Part shown: one piece after another, positions 33,677 through 40,509 of the stretch
Layout: each line of letters begins with the position of its first letter
Position numbering within the stretch: position 1 is the first letter of the stretch
Assembly: GCF_020687745.1 (NCBI RefSeq)
Contig: NZ_JAJEWK010000011.1
Span: 159,200-223,199 of the forward strand
Reading direction: 5' to 3'
Origin: Chryseobacterium sp. MFBS3-17
GTDB taxonomy: Bacteria; Bacteroidota; Bacteroidia; Flavobacteriales; Weeksellaceae
DNA length: 64,000 bases
Notes under the pieces: generated by a model
What the model saw: only the letters and a program-made list of their open reading frames with translations
The model's database searches: none
What the model was told of the DNA's origin: nothing
Program-made: the position numbers and the translations under genes

Positions 33677-33860
33677 TTGCATGCGGATCAGCTGACCCAG
33701 ATAATGGTTCGTGGTTTTCGCTCCTTTTTTATCGGCCCATTTCGGGATGCTGCGCGCTACCCACCGGATGGCTTTCACACCAATTAGCGGTACAGGCGCC
33801 AGCATTTTGTTGCAGGTGTCTTTAATGCCTTTCACTATGGCACCTTTCAGATCCGGATTT
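33677..33860 (-). pseudogene. Near-identical 184-bp copy of an internal piece of the BtrH-like gene
   Basis: Bases 33677-33860 equal 36387-36570 at an offset of 2710, with one change at 33710 and a few near 33832-33836. It encodes the same 'NPDLKGAI..GIKDTCNKMLA' to 'TTNHYLGQLIRMQ' stretch. The frame can be read for 99 codons from a TTG at 33877 but both ends run into unrelated sequence, so it is a fragment and not a gene. The remainder of the gap 33401-33921 is very AT-rich, with a perfect palindrome ATTTTCGAAAAT at 33553-33564 and no other recognisable feature. Confidence 0.88.
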
Positions 33861-33876
33861 TCGCTGATGTATTGCA

Positions 33877-33904
33877 AAAATCCCCTTCAGATGAAGAGGA
33901 TTTT
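33877..33904 (-). terminator. Terminator of the DUF6705-like gene
   Basis: AAAATCCCCTTC (33877-33888) can pair with GAAGAGGATTTT (33893-33904) with one mismatch. Read on the minus strand it ends in TTTTT and lies 18 bases after the stop of the gene at 33922-34503. Its distal part touches the end of the copied BtrH-like fragment. Confidence 0.7.
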
Positions 33905-33921
33905 GGAGTTATTGGATAAGG

Positions 33922-34503
33922 TTATTGCTTTGTAAACACTAAGTCCTGACTGACGGGTAAATAAACTTTTAAATCCTGCCCGGAAGGACAATTGGAATCA
34001 TTGAGTAAACTTGAATTGGGTGAATACTTCCATAAGAATTGATTATTGTTCAATTTTGTGATTTCAATACCACCCCATCCAACACCGCAATTTGTTCCTG
34101 AATAGGTAAAGAGAACAGAATTACCATTATCTTCTGTTTTGTAACTGTAAATCGCATGTTTGTCGTACGTTGTATTAAAATTTAAATTTTGGGTATCTTG
34201 TAAAATTAAAACTTCGTTTTCCGTTTTTATCGTATAACGAATGGAAAGCATATCCTGATAAATATCAAGAGTATTATTTAATTTATTGATACTTTTTGAT
34301 ATGTAAAAAGTGTATGATTTTCCGTCAAATGCAGCCTTCCAGGTACCTACTAAGGTGTCCAGATCTTGGTTAAGATCCTTCATGTACGAATGAGTGGGCA
34401 ATGTGTAGGGATTCGAGTTCAGGGGATGTATTTGTTGAGCTTTAATAGAGATATTTATTAATAGCACTACTAAAAGTATTTGATATTTTTTTATTGTTTT
34501 CAT
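33922..34503 (-). CDS. Secreted DUF6705-like protein
   Basis: A 193-residue protein with a signal peptide ('KKYQILLVVLLINISIKAQ'). The mature start 'IHPLNSNPYTLPTHSYMKDLNQDLDTLVGTWKA' followed by a beta-barrel-like domain ('YTFYISKSINKLNN', 'NQFLWKYSPNSS') matches a secreted family abundant in Chryseobacterium, which I recall as DUF6705. The function is unknown. Codon use and base composition are visibly AT-richer than in the pigment genes on both sides. It follows the JAMM-like gene by two bases and is probably its operon partner. Confidence 0.75.
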   Translation of the reverse strand: MKTIKKYQILLVVLLINISIKAQQIHPLNSNPYTLPTHSYMKDLNQDLDTLVGTWKAAFDGKSYTFYISKSINKLNNTLDIYQDMLSIRYTIKTENEVLILQDTQNLNFNTTYDKHAIYSYKTEDNGNSVLFTYSGTNCGVGWGGIEITKLNNNQFLWKYSPNSSLLNDSNCPSGQDLKVYLPVSQDLVFTKQ

Positions 34504-34505
34504 AT

Positions 34506-35219
34506 TTAATTACATATTATGGGTAAATTAATGCTGCCATCAGCATCTTGTGTAATATTTATGATTGTGCTATTGTTTTCAATTCTTTGCAAAGTTATTA
34601 AACTTTCAAGACCCATATCCTGCAAAGTTTTGAAAAATACTTTTTCTCTACCTTCTTGATTAATGAAACCATTGTCCGGTACATTTTTATAAGCGTCTCT
34701 TAAAGTTCGTTCAAACATAGTTTGATTAGTGCTCCATTTTCTTAATTTATTTTCGGAAAACGGAAGTTGCAAATTTTGCATTTGTGCTGGGGTTCCGGTA
34801 AATCGGATTACATAATGAATATACTTTATACCACCGGGACAATTGGCACAAGGTTCTTTTGCTATTAGTCCTACATAGCCATTGCTTATATGGCTGGAAG
34901 GTGTCTGGACAAGTGCATAGTCAATTAAACTAGCTATGTCTTTTGGTGAAAAAATGTTTATGCTTCCAAGTCCATTAGGATGAACATGGTAGACACCATA
35001 ATGTCCCATTGCTGGTCCTGACGTAGTAGAATATTCACCAACGGTTGTCATAGAAATATTACCATTGAAATCTTCTGTAAAACCTGTTTCATTTTTTTCC
35101 GCCTCCGGCGTATCTAAGAACTCTATTAAATCCTCAATGCCTTCCTCAACATTTGAATTTTCTAAAGTGTTCTTAGTTTGAGTACATATGTCTTTAGGTT
35201 TTCCGGGTATAATAATCAC
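34506..35219 (-). CDS. JAMM-like (HxH-x10-SxxD) domain protein, C-terminal part of a frameshifted lipoprotein
   Basis: This 237-codon stretch encodes 'GHYGVYHVHPNGLGSINIFS' followed by 'PKDIASLIDYA', that is His78-x-His80-x10-Ser91-xx-Asp94, the spacing of the JAB/JAMM metalloprotease zinc site (HxH-x7-10-SxxD). The surroundings ('VGEYSTTSGPA', 'GYVGLIAKEPC') also fit that fold. The same frame continues upstream to about 35513 through a Pro/Gly-rich linker ('SENYPSPKPVYPGNPGSP', 'PGWPGNNTGSNTGGGDTGC'), so the true gene is longer than the ATG/ATT-delimited ORF, and its 5' part is in the other frame. Peptidase activity is not established. Confidence 0.6.
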   Translation of the reverse strand: MIIIPGKPKDICTQTKNTLENSNVEEGIEDLIEFLDTPEAEKNETGFTEDFNGNISMTTVGEYSTTSGPAMGHYGVYHVHPNGLGSINIFSPKDIASLIDYALVQTPSSHISNGYVGLIAKEPCANCPGGIKYIHYVIRFTGTPAQMQNLQLPFSENKLRKWSTNQTMFERTLRDAYKNVPDNGFINQEGREKVFFKTLQDMGLESLITLQRIENNSTIINITQDADGSINLPIICN

Positions 35220-35692
35220 ACCAGAACCATCATTACAATGTGCCGATACTTTTTGTGCAGTTTCATCCTCGTGCTCAACAAGATAAATATAATCGTTTGT
35301 GCAATTATTGTAATATCCAACTGTTTTTTCCGGATCTTCAGCGAATTGATCAATACTGCCGGCTGTGATAATTTCCCAACATCCGGTATCTCCGCCACCT
35401 GTGTTAGAGCCAGTATTATTCCCAGGCCAGCCGGGTGCGGAAATAGGGCTCCCCGGATTTCCAGGATATACTGGCTTAGGAGAAGGATAATTTTCGCTTC
35501 CGCCAGCACTACCTCATCGCCGTGATAGAGCTGCGGTTCAGCATCTTTGTTAAATAGATCTTGCCTGCAACTACCTGGCAGCACAGCAAGCACTATCATT
35601 GCCAGAGCAATGACCCAATTTTTTTCTTCACTTTGTTGTTGTTTAAATGTTCTACAATATTTTTCCGATAGCAGTTTTGATTTTCCGGACAA
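35216..35692 (-). pseudogene. 5' part of the same lipoprotein gene, in a different frame (frameshift near 35490-35513)
   Basis: The upstream half encodes 'NWVIALAMIVLAVLPGSCRQD' (a lipoprotein signal peptide with lipobox 'PGSC') and 'LFNKDAEPQLYHGDEVV', but beyond about 35513 the sensible protein is in the frame of the JAMM-like segment, and the frame here reads nonsense to its end. A second shift is likely at a run of seven A on the minus strand (35619-35625): with eight A a GTG at 35631 would give the standard 'VKKKNWVIALAM' start, whereas the present frame has no reasonable start. Either the gene is decayed or the sequence has indel errors. Confidence 0.6.
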
Positions 35693-35871
35693 TCAAAACT
35701 GGTAACCGAATTGCAAAAATTATAGAATGTTTTTGATTATAAAAGGGGAAAAACACCCTTTTTTACAGTGCATTTTTTTACCATTATGACTAATGTTTTA
35801 GAAATTTTATCAGACAAGGATAAATAAAAACTCAAAACGAGCAAATATGCCTGCTGTAAACTTTTCAAATT

Positions 35872-36094
35872 TTGTACAATGAAAATAGGTCGGCCACTAA
35901 AACTAGAGGTAAAAGAATTCGTGAATTACGTTTGCAAAGAAATCACACAAAAAGATTTGGCATTTGAAATTAACGTAGAAATATCACAAATAACAAGAAT
36001 TGAGAGGGGAGTTATAAATACTTCTATCCTCAATTTGGTAAAGATTTCAAAAGCTTTAAATGTTCATATAGCAGAATTGTTCGTTACGGTTTAA
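35872..36094 (+). CDS. Small XRE-type helix-turn-helix regulator, probably frameshifted in helix 1
   Basis: From ATG at 35879 a 71-residue frame ends with a clear Cro/C1-type domain: 'TQKDLAFEINVEISQITRIERG' then 'NTSILNLVKISKALNVHIAELF'. Its first 23 residues look wrong for this fold. The expected first helix, 'TRGKRIRELRLQRN', is encoded in another frame from TTG at 35872 up to about 35943. Restoring two bases (AT in 'aa-tatc-aca' at about 35943) would join the two parts as 'LRLQRNITQKDLAFE', a textbook sequence. The regulator is the only plus-strand gene in the insert. Whether the short form is made and binds DNA is uncertain. Confidence 0.65.
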
Positions 36095-36110
36095 CGAAAC
36101 TGTTTTTTCC

Positions 36111-37121
36111 TTATTTCACCGCTTGTTTTAGTTTTTTGAAGAAGGCTTCCTCACGGTCGGCAATTTGTAACAAACTACGGGAGAGGTGATTGTACACATC
36201 AGACTGGCTGTTGCGGTTTTTATAGACCCGGGCAATAGCTACTGCAAAATCCCGCCATTCATCCCCAATAGATGTAATCTCTGCCGAAAGTTCCTTCAGT
36301 TCCGGCCGGTTCAGAATCTCTGAAGCTTCGTGCAGAAATGCCCCGTAAATATACCGGAAACCACCGCCACCGGTTCCTATCTCCTCTTGCATGCGGATCA
36401 GCTGACCCAGATAATGGTTGGTGGTTTTCGCTCCTTTTTTATCGGCCCATTTCGGGATGCTGCGCGCTACCCACCGGATGGCTTTCACACCAATTAGCGG
36501 TACAGGCGCCAGCATTTTGTTGCAGGTGTCTTTAATGCCTTTGATGATGGCACCTTTCAGATCCGGATTTCCCGGAATCTGCGTAGGGTAGTACATGTGA
36601 CCTTTGGGTGCCATCACCCCTTTGGCATACCGTACGCGTTCCAGTTCAGCTTCGGTAAGGCGGGTGGTCTCATTCATTACCGGATCACTGATCAGAAACT
36701 CACCGTCCTGCTTACCGTACACCACCAGATTGTGAGCGTTGAAATGGAATTTGTACTCCTCCGGAAAATAGGTGAGGTGAAAAACGCCCACCTGTAAACC
36801 GGTGGGAATGTTGTTTTTAAGATTCTGCTCCAGTGCTTTTTGCGCCTCCGCAGGATTACGGAATTTTTGTCTTTTTATTTTGATGCCCAGTCGCCGTGCT
36901 GCTTTGCTGAAGATGTGTCCGGGCATAGGCCGGTAGCTGAATCCCGGGGCAAAATTCACTTTAAGGAAAGGCAGATAGACGAAGTATAAGCCGGACCCGA
37001 TCCCGAAAATCATGGGTTCGCTCAGGTTCAGTCCTTTATCTTTCAGGAGGTTAGAGGCTACACCGTTTTCGCAGTGTGCCGCCTGGTGGTGGGTGAAGTC
37101 CAGTTTGAGTTCTTCGTTCAT
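36111..37121 (-). CDS. BtrH N-terminal-domain protein (papain-like fold, possible ACP acyltransferase)
   Basis: The 336-residue protein has a C39/papain-like Cys-His-Asp arrangement: Cys17 in 'AAHCENGVASNLL', His130 in 'FNAHNLVVYG' and Asp146 in 'EFLISDPVMN', with an all-helical second half of about 150 residues ('EILNRPELKELSAEITSIGDEW'). BtrH of butirosin synthesis transfers an acyl group from an ACP to an amine. Members in flexirubin clusters could do the equivalent transfer to the dialkylresorcinol hydroxyl. That is inference from family and neighbours. One base separates it from the next gene, so they are an operon. A 184-bp piece of it is copied at 33677. Confidence 0.85.
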   Translation of the reverse strand: MNEELKLDFTHHQAAHCENGVASNLLKDKGLNLSEPMIFGIGSGLYFVYLPFLKVNFAPGFSYRPMPGHIFSKAARRLGIKIKRQKFRNPAEAQKALEQNLKNNIPTGLQVGVFHLTYFPEEYKFHFNAHNLVVYGKQDGEFLISDPVMNETTRLTEAELERVRYAKGVMAPKGHMYYPTQIPGNPDLKGAIIKGIKDTCNKMLAPVPLIGVKAIRWVARSIPKWADKKGAKTTNHYLGQLIRMQEEIGTGGGGFRYIYGAFLHEASEILNRPELKELSAEITSIGDEWRDFAVAIARVYKNRNSQSDVYNHLSRSLLQIADREEAFFKKLKQAVK

Positions 37122-37526
37122 TTATTTACCGTCAAAATTGATGAGTTCTTCTTTAGAAATCCCGAAGGCATCGGCGTATTTCTGAAGGGTTTTGTTTTTT
37201 AATTTTTTAAATTTAGCTGCCCTGGCATGCTGTTTTACGAAGAAAGTCCAGATTCCCGTATAGCTGGCCAGTATTCCGAAGTCCATTTTATTGAGTTCCA
37301 TAAAGTACACAATGGGACTTGCCGTACCTTCTGCCACTGCTTTGCGGGCGGCTTCCATGCGCTCGCGGATCAGTTCCATACTTTCGTCCAGTGCTTTGGC
37401 TTTGGCATCCCAGCCGGTGCTTTGTGCCGTGGTGAAATTTCCCTCGTCATCGGTCACATAGTACAGATCCGTCATATTGGCGGATTCCAGTACGCTTTTT
37501 TCCTGCGGAACTTCTTCTTTTTTCAT
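37122..37526 (-). CDS. Uncharacterised pigment-cluster protein
   Basis: A 134-residue, largely helical cytoplasmic protein with no signal peptide. Segments such as 'AKALDESMELIRERMEAARKAV' and 'PIVYFMELNKMDFGILASYT' suggest helix bundles, and the end 'LQKYADAFGISKEELINFDGK' resembles a helix-turn-helix-like tail. I know no characterised homologue, but the gene pair with the BtrH-like protein appears fixed: the stop and start are adjacent bases. It is likely a partner of the BtrH-like enzyme. Confidence 0.78.
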   Translation of the reverse strand: MKKEEVPQEKSVLESANMTDLYYVTDDEGNFTTAQSTGWDAKAKALDESMELIRERMEAARKAVAEGTASPIVYFMELNKMDFGILASYTGIWTFFVKQHARAAKFKKLKNKTLQKYADAFGISKEELINFDGK

Positions 37527-37544
37527 GGTTCTGAATTCAATTTT

Positions 37545-37979
37545 TTAAACTGCTTTGATGAACAGACTGATTTCTGCTGTGGCCAGCAGGGTATTCCCCG
37601 CAAACGTCTCGCAGAAGATGCTGCAGATTTCGCCAAACTGCGATAACAGCGTCGCTCTGGAGGTGATTTCCGTACCCGCCGCTGGCTTGTGCTTAATGGT
37701 CAATTTCTTAATCTGGGTAATGAAACCGATGACCCTGGCTCCCGGATCGTCACTCTGCCGGATGTCCTCGCCGAAATCCTGCCCAATAATCGCCGAACAC
37801 GTCTGCGCAATATGTTCAATCATCCCCGCTTCTGAAAACAGGCCATTTTCCACAAAAATATTGTCATCCTTAATGAAAAATGAGGTTACGGCATGCTCCC
37901 GGCCAATCTCTACAATTGCATCTGCCATGAGCATGGGCTCGCGGTGCGGCAGGTAGTTTTGTATGTTGATGGTTGGCAT
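37545..37979 (-). CDS. Hotdog-fold 3-hydroxyacyl-ACP dehydratase (ApeP-like), first of a pair
   Basis: 144 residues with 'IQNYLPHREPMLMADAIVEI' at the N-terminus and the core 'IFVENGLFSEAGMIEHIAQTCSAI'. Compared with FabZ, the catalytic Glu is retained in 'MIEH' while the 'GHFPG' His is replaced. 'FVENGxFxxAGxxEHxAQ' is the pattern of the ApeP-type dehydratase in aryl-polyene clusters. It probably forms a heterodimer with the FabZ/ApeI-like protein (24078), so that one contributes His and the other Glu. It follows the next gene by 9 bases. Confidence 0.87.
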   Translation of the reverse strand: MPTINIQNYLPHREPMLMADAIVEIGREHAVTSFFIKDDNIFVENGLFSEAGMIEHIAQTCSAIIGQDFGEDIRQSDDPGARVIGFITQIKKLTIKHKPAAGTEITSRATLLSQFGEICSIFCETFAGNTLLATAEISLFIKAV

Positions 37980-37988
37980 GCTCCAGGT

Positions 37989-38420
37989 TTATTTAATTAC
38001 TGTTTTCATTTCAGACGATGCGATTGCACTGCCGTTCAGCAGGGTGGTGGTTTTCACCAGAGTCACGCCCATCATTTCGCTCAGAATATGAACATGGGTT
38101 TCCAGTGTATCGCCGGCGGCCGGCAATGCGGTTACTTCGAATCGCTTTACAGCACCGATATATCCTACGGGAGGTGCTTCATTCTTCAGGAAATAATCAT
38201 ATCCGGTATGCAGTGCTACGCTCTGTGCCTGGTGCTCCAGAATTCCTGCGGCCTGAAAGATGCCGTTTTCCACAAAAATATGATCTCCCGGAACGGTAAA
38301 TGCCGATTGCAGTTCAGTATCCTGCCATTGCAGCAGCGCATCTACCATCACGAAAGGTTTTTTCTGCGGAATGATGCTTTCCACGAAAGCTTTATCTCTT
38401 ACAGGTAATACCTTGCTCAT
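37989..38420 (-). CDS. Hotdog-fold 3-hydroxyacyl-ACP dehydratase (ApeP-like), second of a pair
   Basis: From the ATG at 38420 the protein has 143 residues ('MSKVLPVRDKAFVESIIPQK'). The longer frame was rejected because it only re-reads darB. The core 'IFVENGIFQAAGILEHQAQSVAL' is the same pattern as in the preceding hotdog gene, with Glu retained. Two tandem paralogues suggest distinct partners or substrates, for example one for the polyene chain and one for the resorcinol branch. The ATG shares a base with the darB stop. Confidence 0.87.
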   Translation of the reverse strand: MSKVLPVRDKAFVESIIPQKKPFVMVDALLQWQDTELQSAFTVPGDHIFVENGIFQAAGILEHQAQSVALHTGYDYFLKNEAPPVGYIGAVKRFEVTALPAAGDTLETHVHILSEMMGVTLVKTTTLLNGSAIASSEMKTVIK

Positions 38421-39559
38421 TACATTACGGTAAGCAGTGCACAGGAATAGGCAAATCTGCCACTCTCCGGAATGCACAGCAGTACTTTTTCTCCGGTTTT
38501 CAGTTTTCCGGAAGCCATTAATTCCTCCAGCGCGATATAGATGGATGCAGCGCCAATGTTTCCTACTTCAGACAGGTTATAAAACCATTTCTCCTGCGGG
38601 AAATCCATGCCCAATGCGGCAAACTCTTCACGCAGGCCGTCCTTGAAGAAATTGGAGGAAATATGCGCCAGTACATAATCCATATCTGCCGGGTTCAGGT
38701 TGTGCTTGTCAAAAGATGCCCGCAATGCCTGAGCTCCTTTTTTCAGGATGTTTTCACCCAAAAGTTTGGTGTCCTGTTTCAGGGAGAAGATGGATTGCTT
38801 CAGCCATTCGTCGGCAGAATATTCTGCCCAGGATTTCAGGCTTCCGTCTTCCTGTTTTTCGCAACCGGCATACATACATGCTTCCAGCTCATGGGCGTAG
38901 GAATAGAAGTCAATGAATTCTACCCGCAGATTTACGCTGCCTTCGCGGGGTTTATTTTCCAGCAGGAAGGTTCCGGCACCGTCTGAAAGCATCCATCTCA
39001 GAAACTCTCTTTTGAAGGCGATGATGGGTTTTTCTTCCAGCAGCTTCAGATTTTCGGCTTCGTGGTTGAATTTATCAGCCGTCATCCAGGCAGAGAAACG
39101 CTCGGAACCTACACAAACGGCGTTGTTGGAATTTCCAGATTTCACAGACATATACCCATATTGCATGGCATTCATTCCTGCATTACACAATCCCATAGAA
39201 GTATTGATCTCTATAGAGTGGCTGGGTTTCAGCACGCCGTGAACCATAGACGCATGAGACGGCTGAATCTGATCTGCAGAGGTAGTACCGCAGGACAGGA
39301 GCTCCATATCCTCTCTGGTAAAATCTTCGTCAAACAGTTTTTCAATCGCTTTGGCCGTAATTTCGGCATTGGTTTCGGTAGGCTTCTGGTTTTTGTCTAA
39401 GGCGTAGTATCTGGTTTTGATTCCGTTATTTCTCAGAATCAATGCTTTAGCTTTAGATGGGGTGTCATTTACGTATCCCAGGTAGTCTTCCATTTCGTCG
39501 TTGGACACCGGGGCGCCCGGAAGATATTTTGCAGCCCTGGTGATGTACACTTGGTTCAT
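38420..39559 (-). CDS. darB: DarB-like ketosynthase (dialkylresorcinol synthesis)
   Basis: A 379-residue FabH/thiolase-like ketosynthase. The catalytic set is present: Cys125 in 'EINTSMGLCNAGMNAMQYG', His in 'DYVLAHISSNFF' near residue 290 and Asn in 'YNLSEVGNIGAAS' near 330. DarB condenses a beta-ketoacyl thioester with an enoyl thioester and closes a ring that becomes the 2,5-dialkylresorcinol head of flexirubin. It is followed upstream by darA, 12 bases away, as in all dar loci known to me. Confidence 0.92.
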   Translation of the reverse strand: MNQVYITRAAKYLPGAPVSNDEMEDYLGYVNDTPSKAKALILRNNGIKTRYYALDKNQKPTETNAEITAKAIEKLFDEDFTREDMELLSCGTTSADQIQPSHASMVHGVLKPSHSIEINTSMGLCNAGMNAMQYGYMSVKSGNSNNAVCVGSERFSAWMTADKFNHEAENLKLLEEKPIIAFKREFLRWMLSDGAGTFLLENKPREGSVNLRVEFIDFYSYAHELEACMYAGCEKQEDGSLKSWAEYSADEWLKQSIFSLKQDTKLLGENILKKGAQALRASFDKHNLNPADMDYVLAHISSNFFKDGLREEFAALGMDFPQEKWFYNLSEVGNIGAASIYIALEELMASGKLKTGEKVLLCIPESGRFAYSCALLTVM

Positions 39560-39571
39560 ATAATATAGGTG

Positions 39572-40474
39572 TTAAATTCCTTGATAGTTTTCAATTTGTT
39601 TCTTTCTTTTTTTCAGGAAAAAAGGAGTGAGCAATGTATAAAAAAATAAAACAATGGGCGAAACGACCCAGATGGCAAACATCAGATAAAATTTATAGAC
39701 GCCCACCCAGAATTTTCTTTTGGCTGGATTGCGCTTAATAATCCGGGAAAATACGGTAAACAGTTTATTGCCCACTGTCTCCACTTTCAGCAGAAAAGGT
39801 CTTACTTCTACGGCCCCGTGGCTTACCAGTTCTTTCTGCATGCCTTCATAATTTCCGTGTGCCGCATATTTTTCAATAATGACACCAAATTTTCCGCACT
39901 GGTCTATTTCCTGCTGTGACACGCCGGCCGGCGGCAAAGGTCTGGGTTGTTCTTTTTTACCGGTTTGCAACCAGTTCAGGATAGTGATGACGCTGGTATA
40001 ATTGTCATGCCGGTCTACCAGCGCAATGTTTCCCACCAGTTCTGCCTGAAGGCGGTTCAGGTGAATTTTCAGTTTATCCTGAGAGAGCATCCACATATTG
40101 CGCGTTCCGGAAACGGTGACTACCGCTGTCTGGCCCAGTATTTTTGCAGCATACGGGCTTTTCAGAAAAGAGATGACCGGAATAGAAGGGGTAAGAAACC
40201 ATACCTGATAACCGAACAGCACCAGATCGTACCGGGTATTCAGAATCTCTTCTGAAGGTGGCAGAATTTCCCGCGGTTCCTGCAGATAGCTTTCGGGGAA
40301 GGTATCATAAAAGACCTCGGGTTTCCAGGGGAACTCAAAATCTTCTTTCAGCCTGATTTCATAGTATGTAACCTCGTATTCATCGTGGTTTCTGAATACT
40401 TCAGACACGTTCTTCATAATTTCCTCCAGCTGTCCCGTCTGTGAGTAATACGTTACCAATATTTTCTTCGGCAT
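39572..40474 (-). CDS. darA: DarA-like dialkylresorcinol condensing/aromatising enzyme
   Basis: From the ATG at 40474 the protein has 300 residues. The N-terminal half is flavodoxin-like ('KKILVTYYSQTGQLEEI', 'YDLVLFGYQVWFLTPSIPVISF'), and two hydrophobic segments occur at the C-terminus ('FYLMFAIWVVSPIVLFFYTLL'). DarA oxidises the cyclohexanedione formed by DarB to the aromatic resorcinol. Residues before the second Met in the longer frame ('YKHQQRT') are not conserved in type, so the later start was chosen. The membrane tail suggests that the aromatisation happens at the inner membrane. Confidence 0.9.
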   Translation of the reverse strand: MPKKILVTYYSQTGQLEEIMKNVSEVFRNHDEYEVTYYEIRLKEDFEFPWKPEVFYDTFPESYLQEPREILPPSEEILNTRYDLVLFGYQVWFLTPSIPVISFLKSPYAAKILGQTAVVTVSGTRNMWMLSQDKLKIHLNRLQAELVGNIALVDRHDNYTSVITILNWLQTGKKEQPRPLPPAGVSQQEIDQCGKFGVIIEKYAAHGNYEGMQKELVSHGAVEVRPFLLKVETVGNKLFTVFSRIIKRNPAKRKFWVGVYKFYLMFAIWVVSPIVLFFYTLLTPFFLKKRKKQIENYQGI

Positions 40475-40509
40475 TGTTCTCTGTTGATGTTTGTACAAAA
40501 ATATTAAAA

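Noticed and set aside
33578..33877. 99-codon frame over the copied BtrH-like fragment as a real gene
   Set aside because: It starts at TTG, joins the copy to unrelated AT-rich sequence at both ends and lacks the catalytic residues of the parent.
35178..35525. 115-codon plus-strand frame opposite the frameshifted lipoprotein
   Set aside because: It only exists because the minus-strand Pro/Gly linker lacks stops in this frame; no homology pattern.
33677..36570. The two BtrH-like copies as attachment sites of an integrated element
   Set aside because: The repeat is 184 bases of coding sequence, not a short att core, and no integrase, transposase or tRNA gene is nearby.
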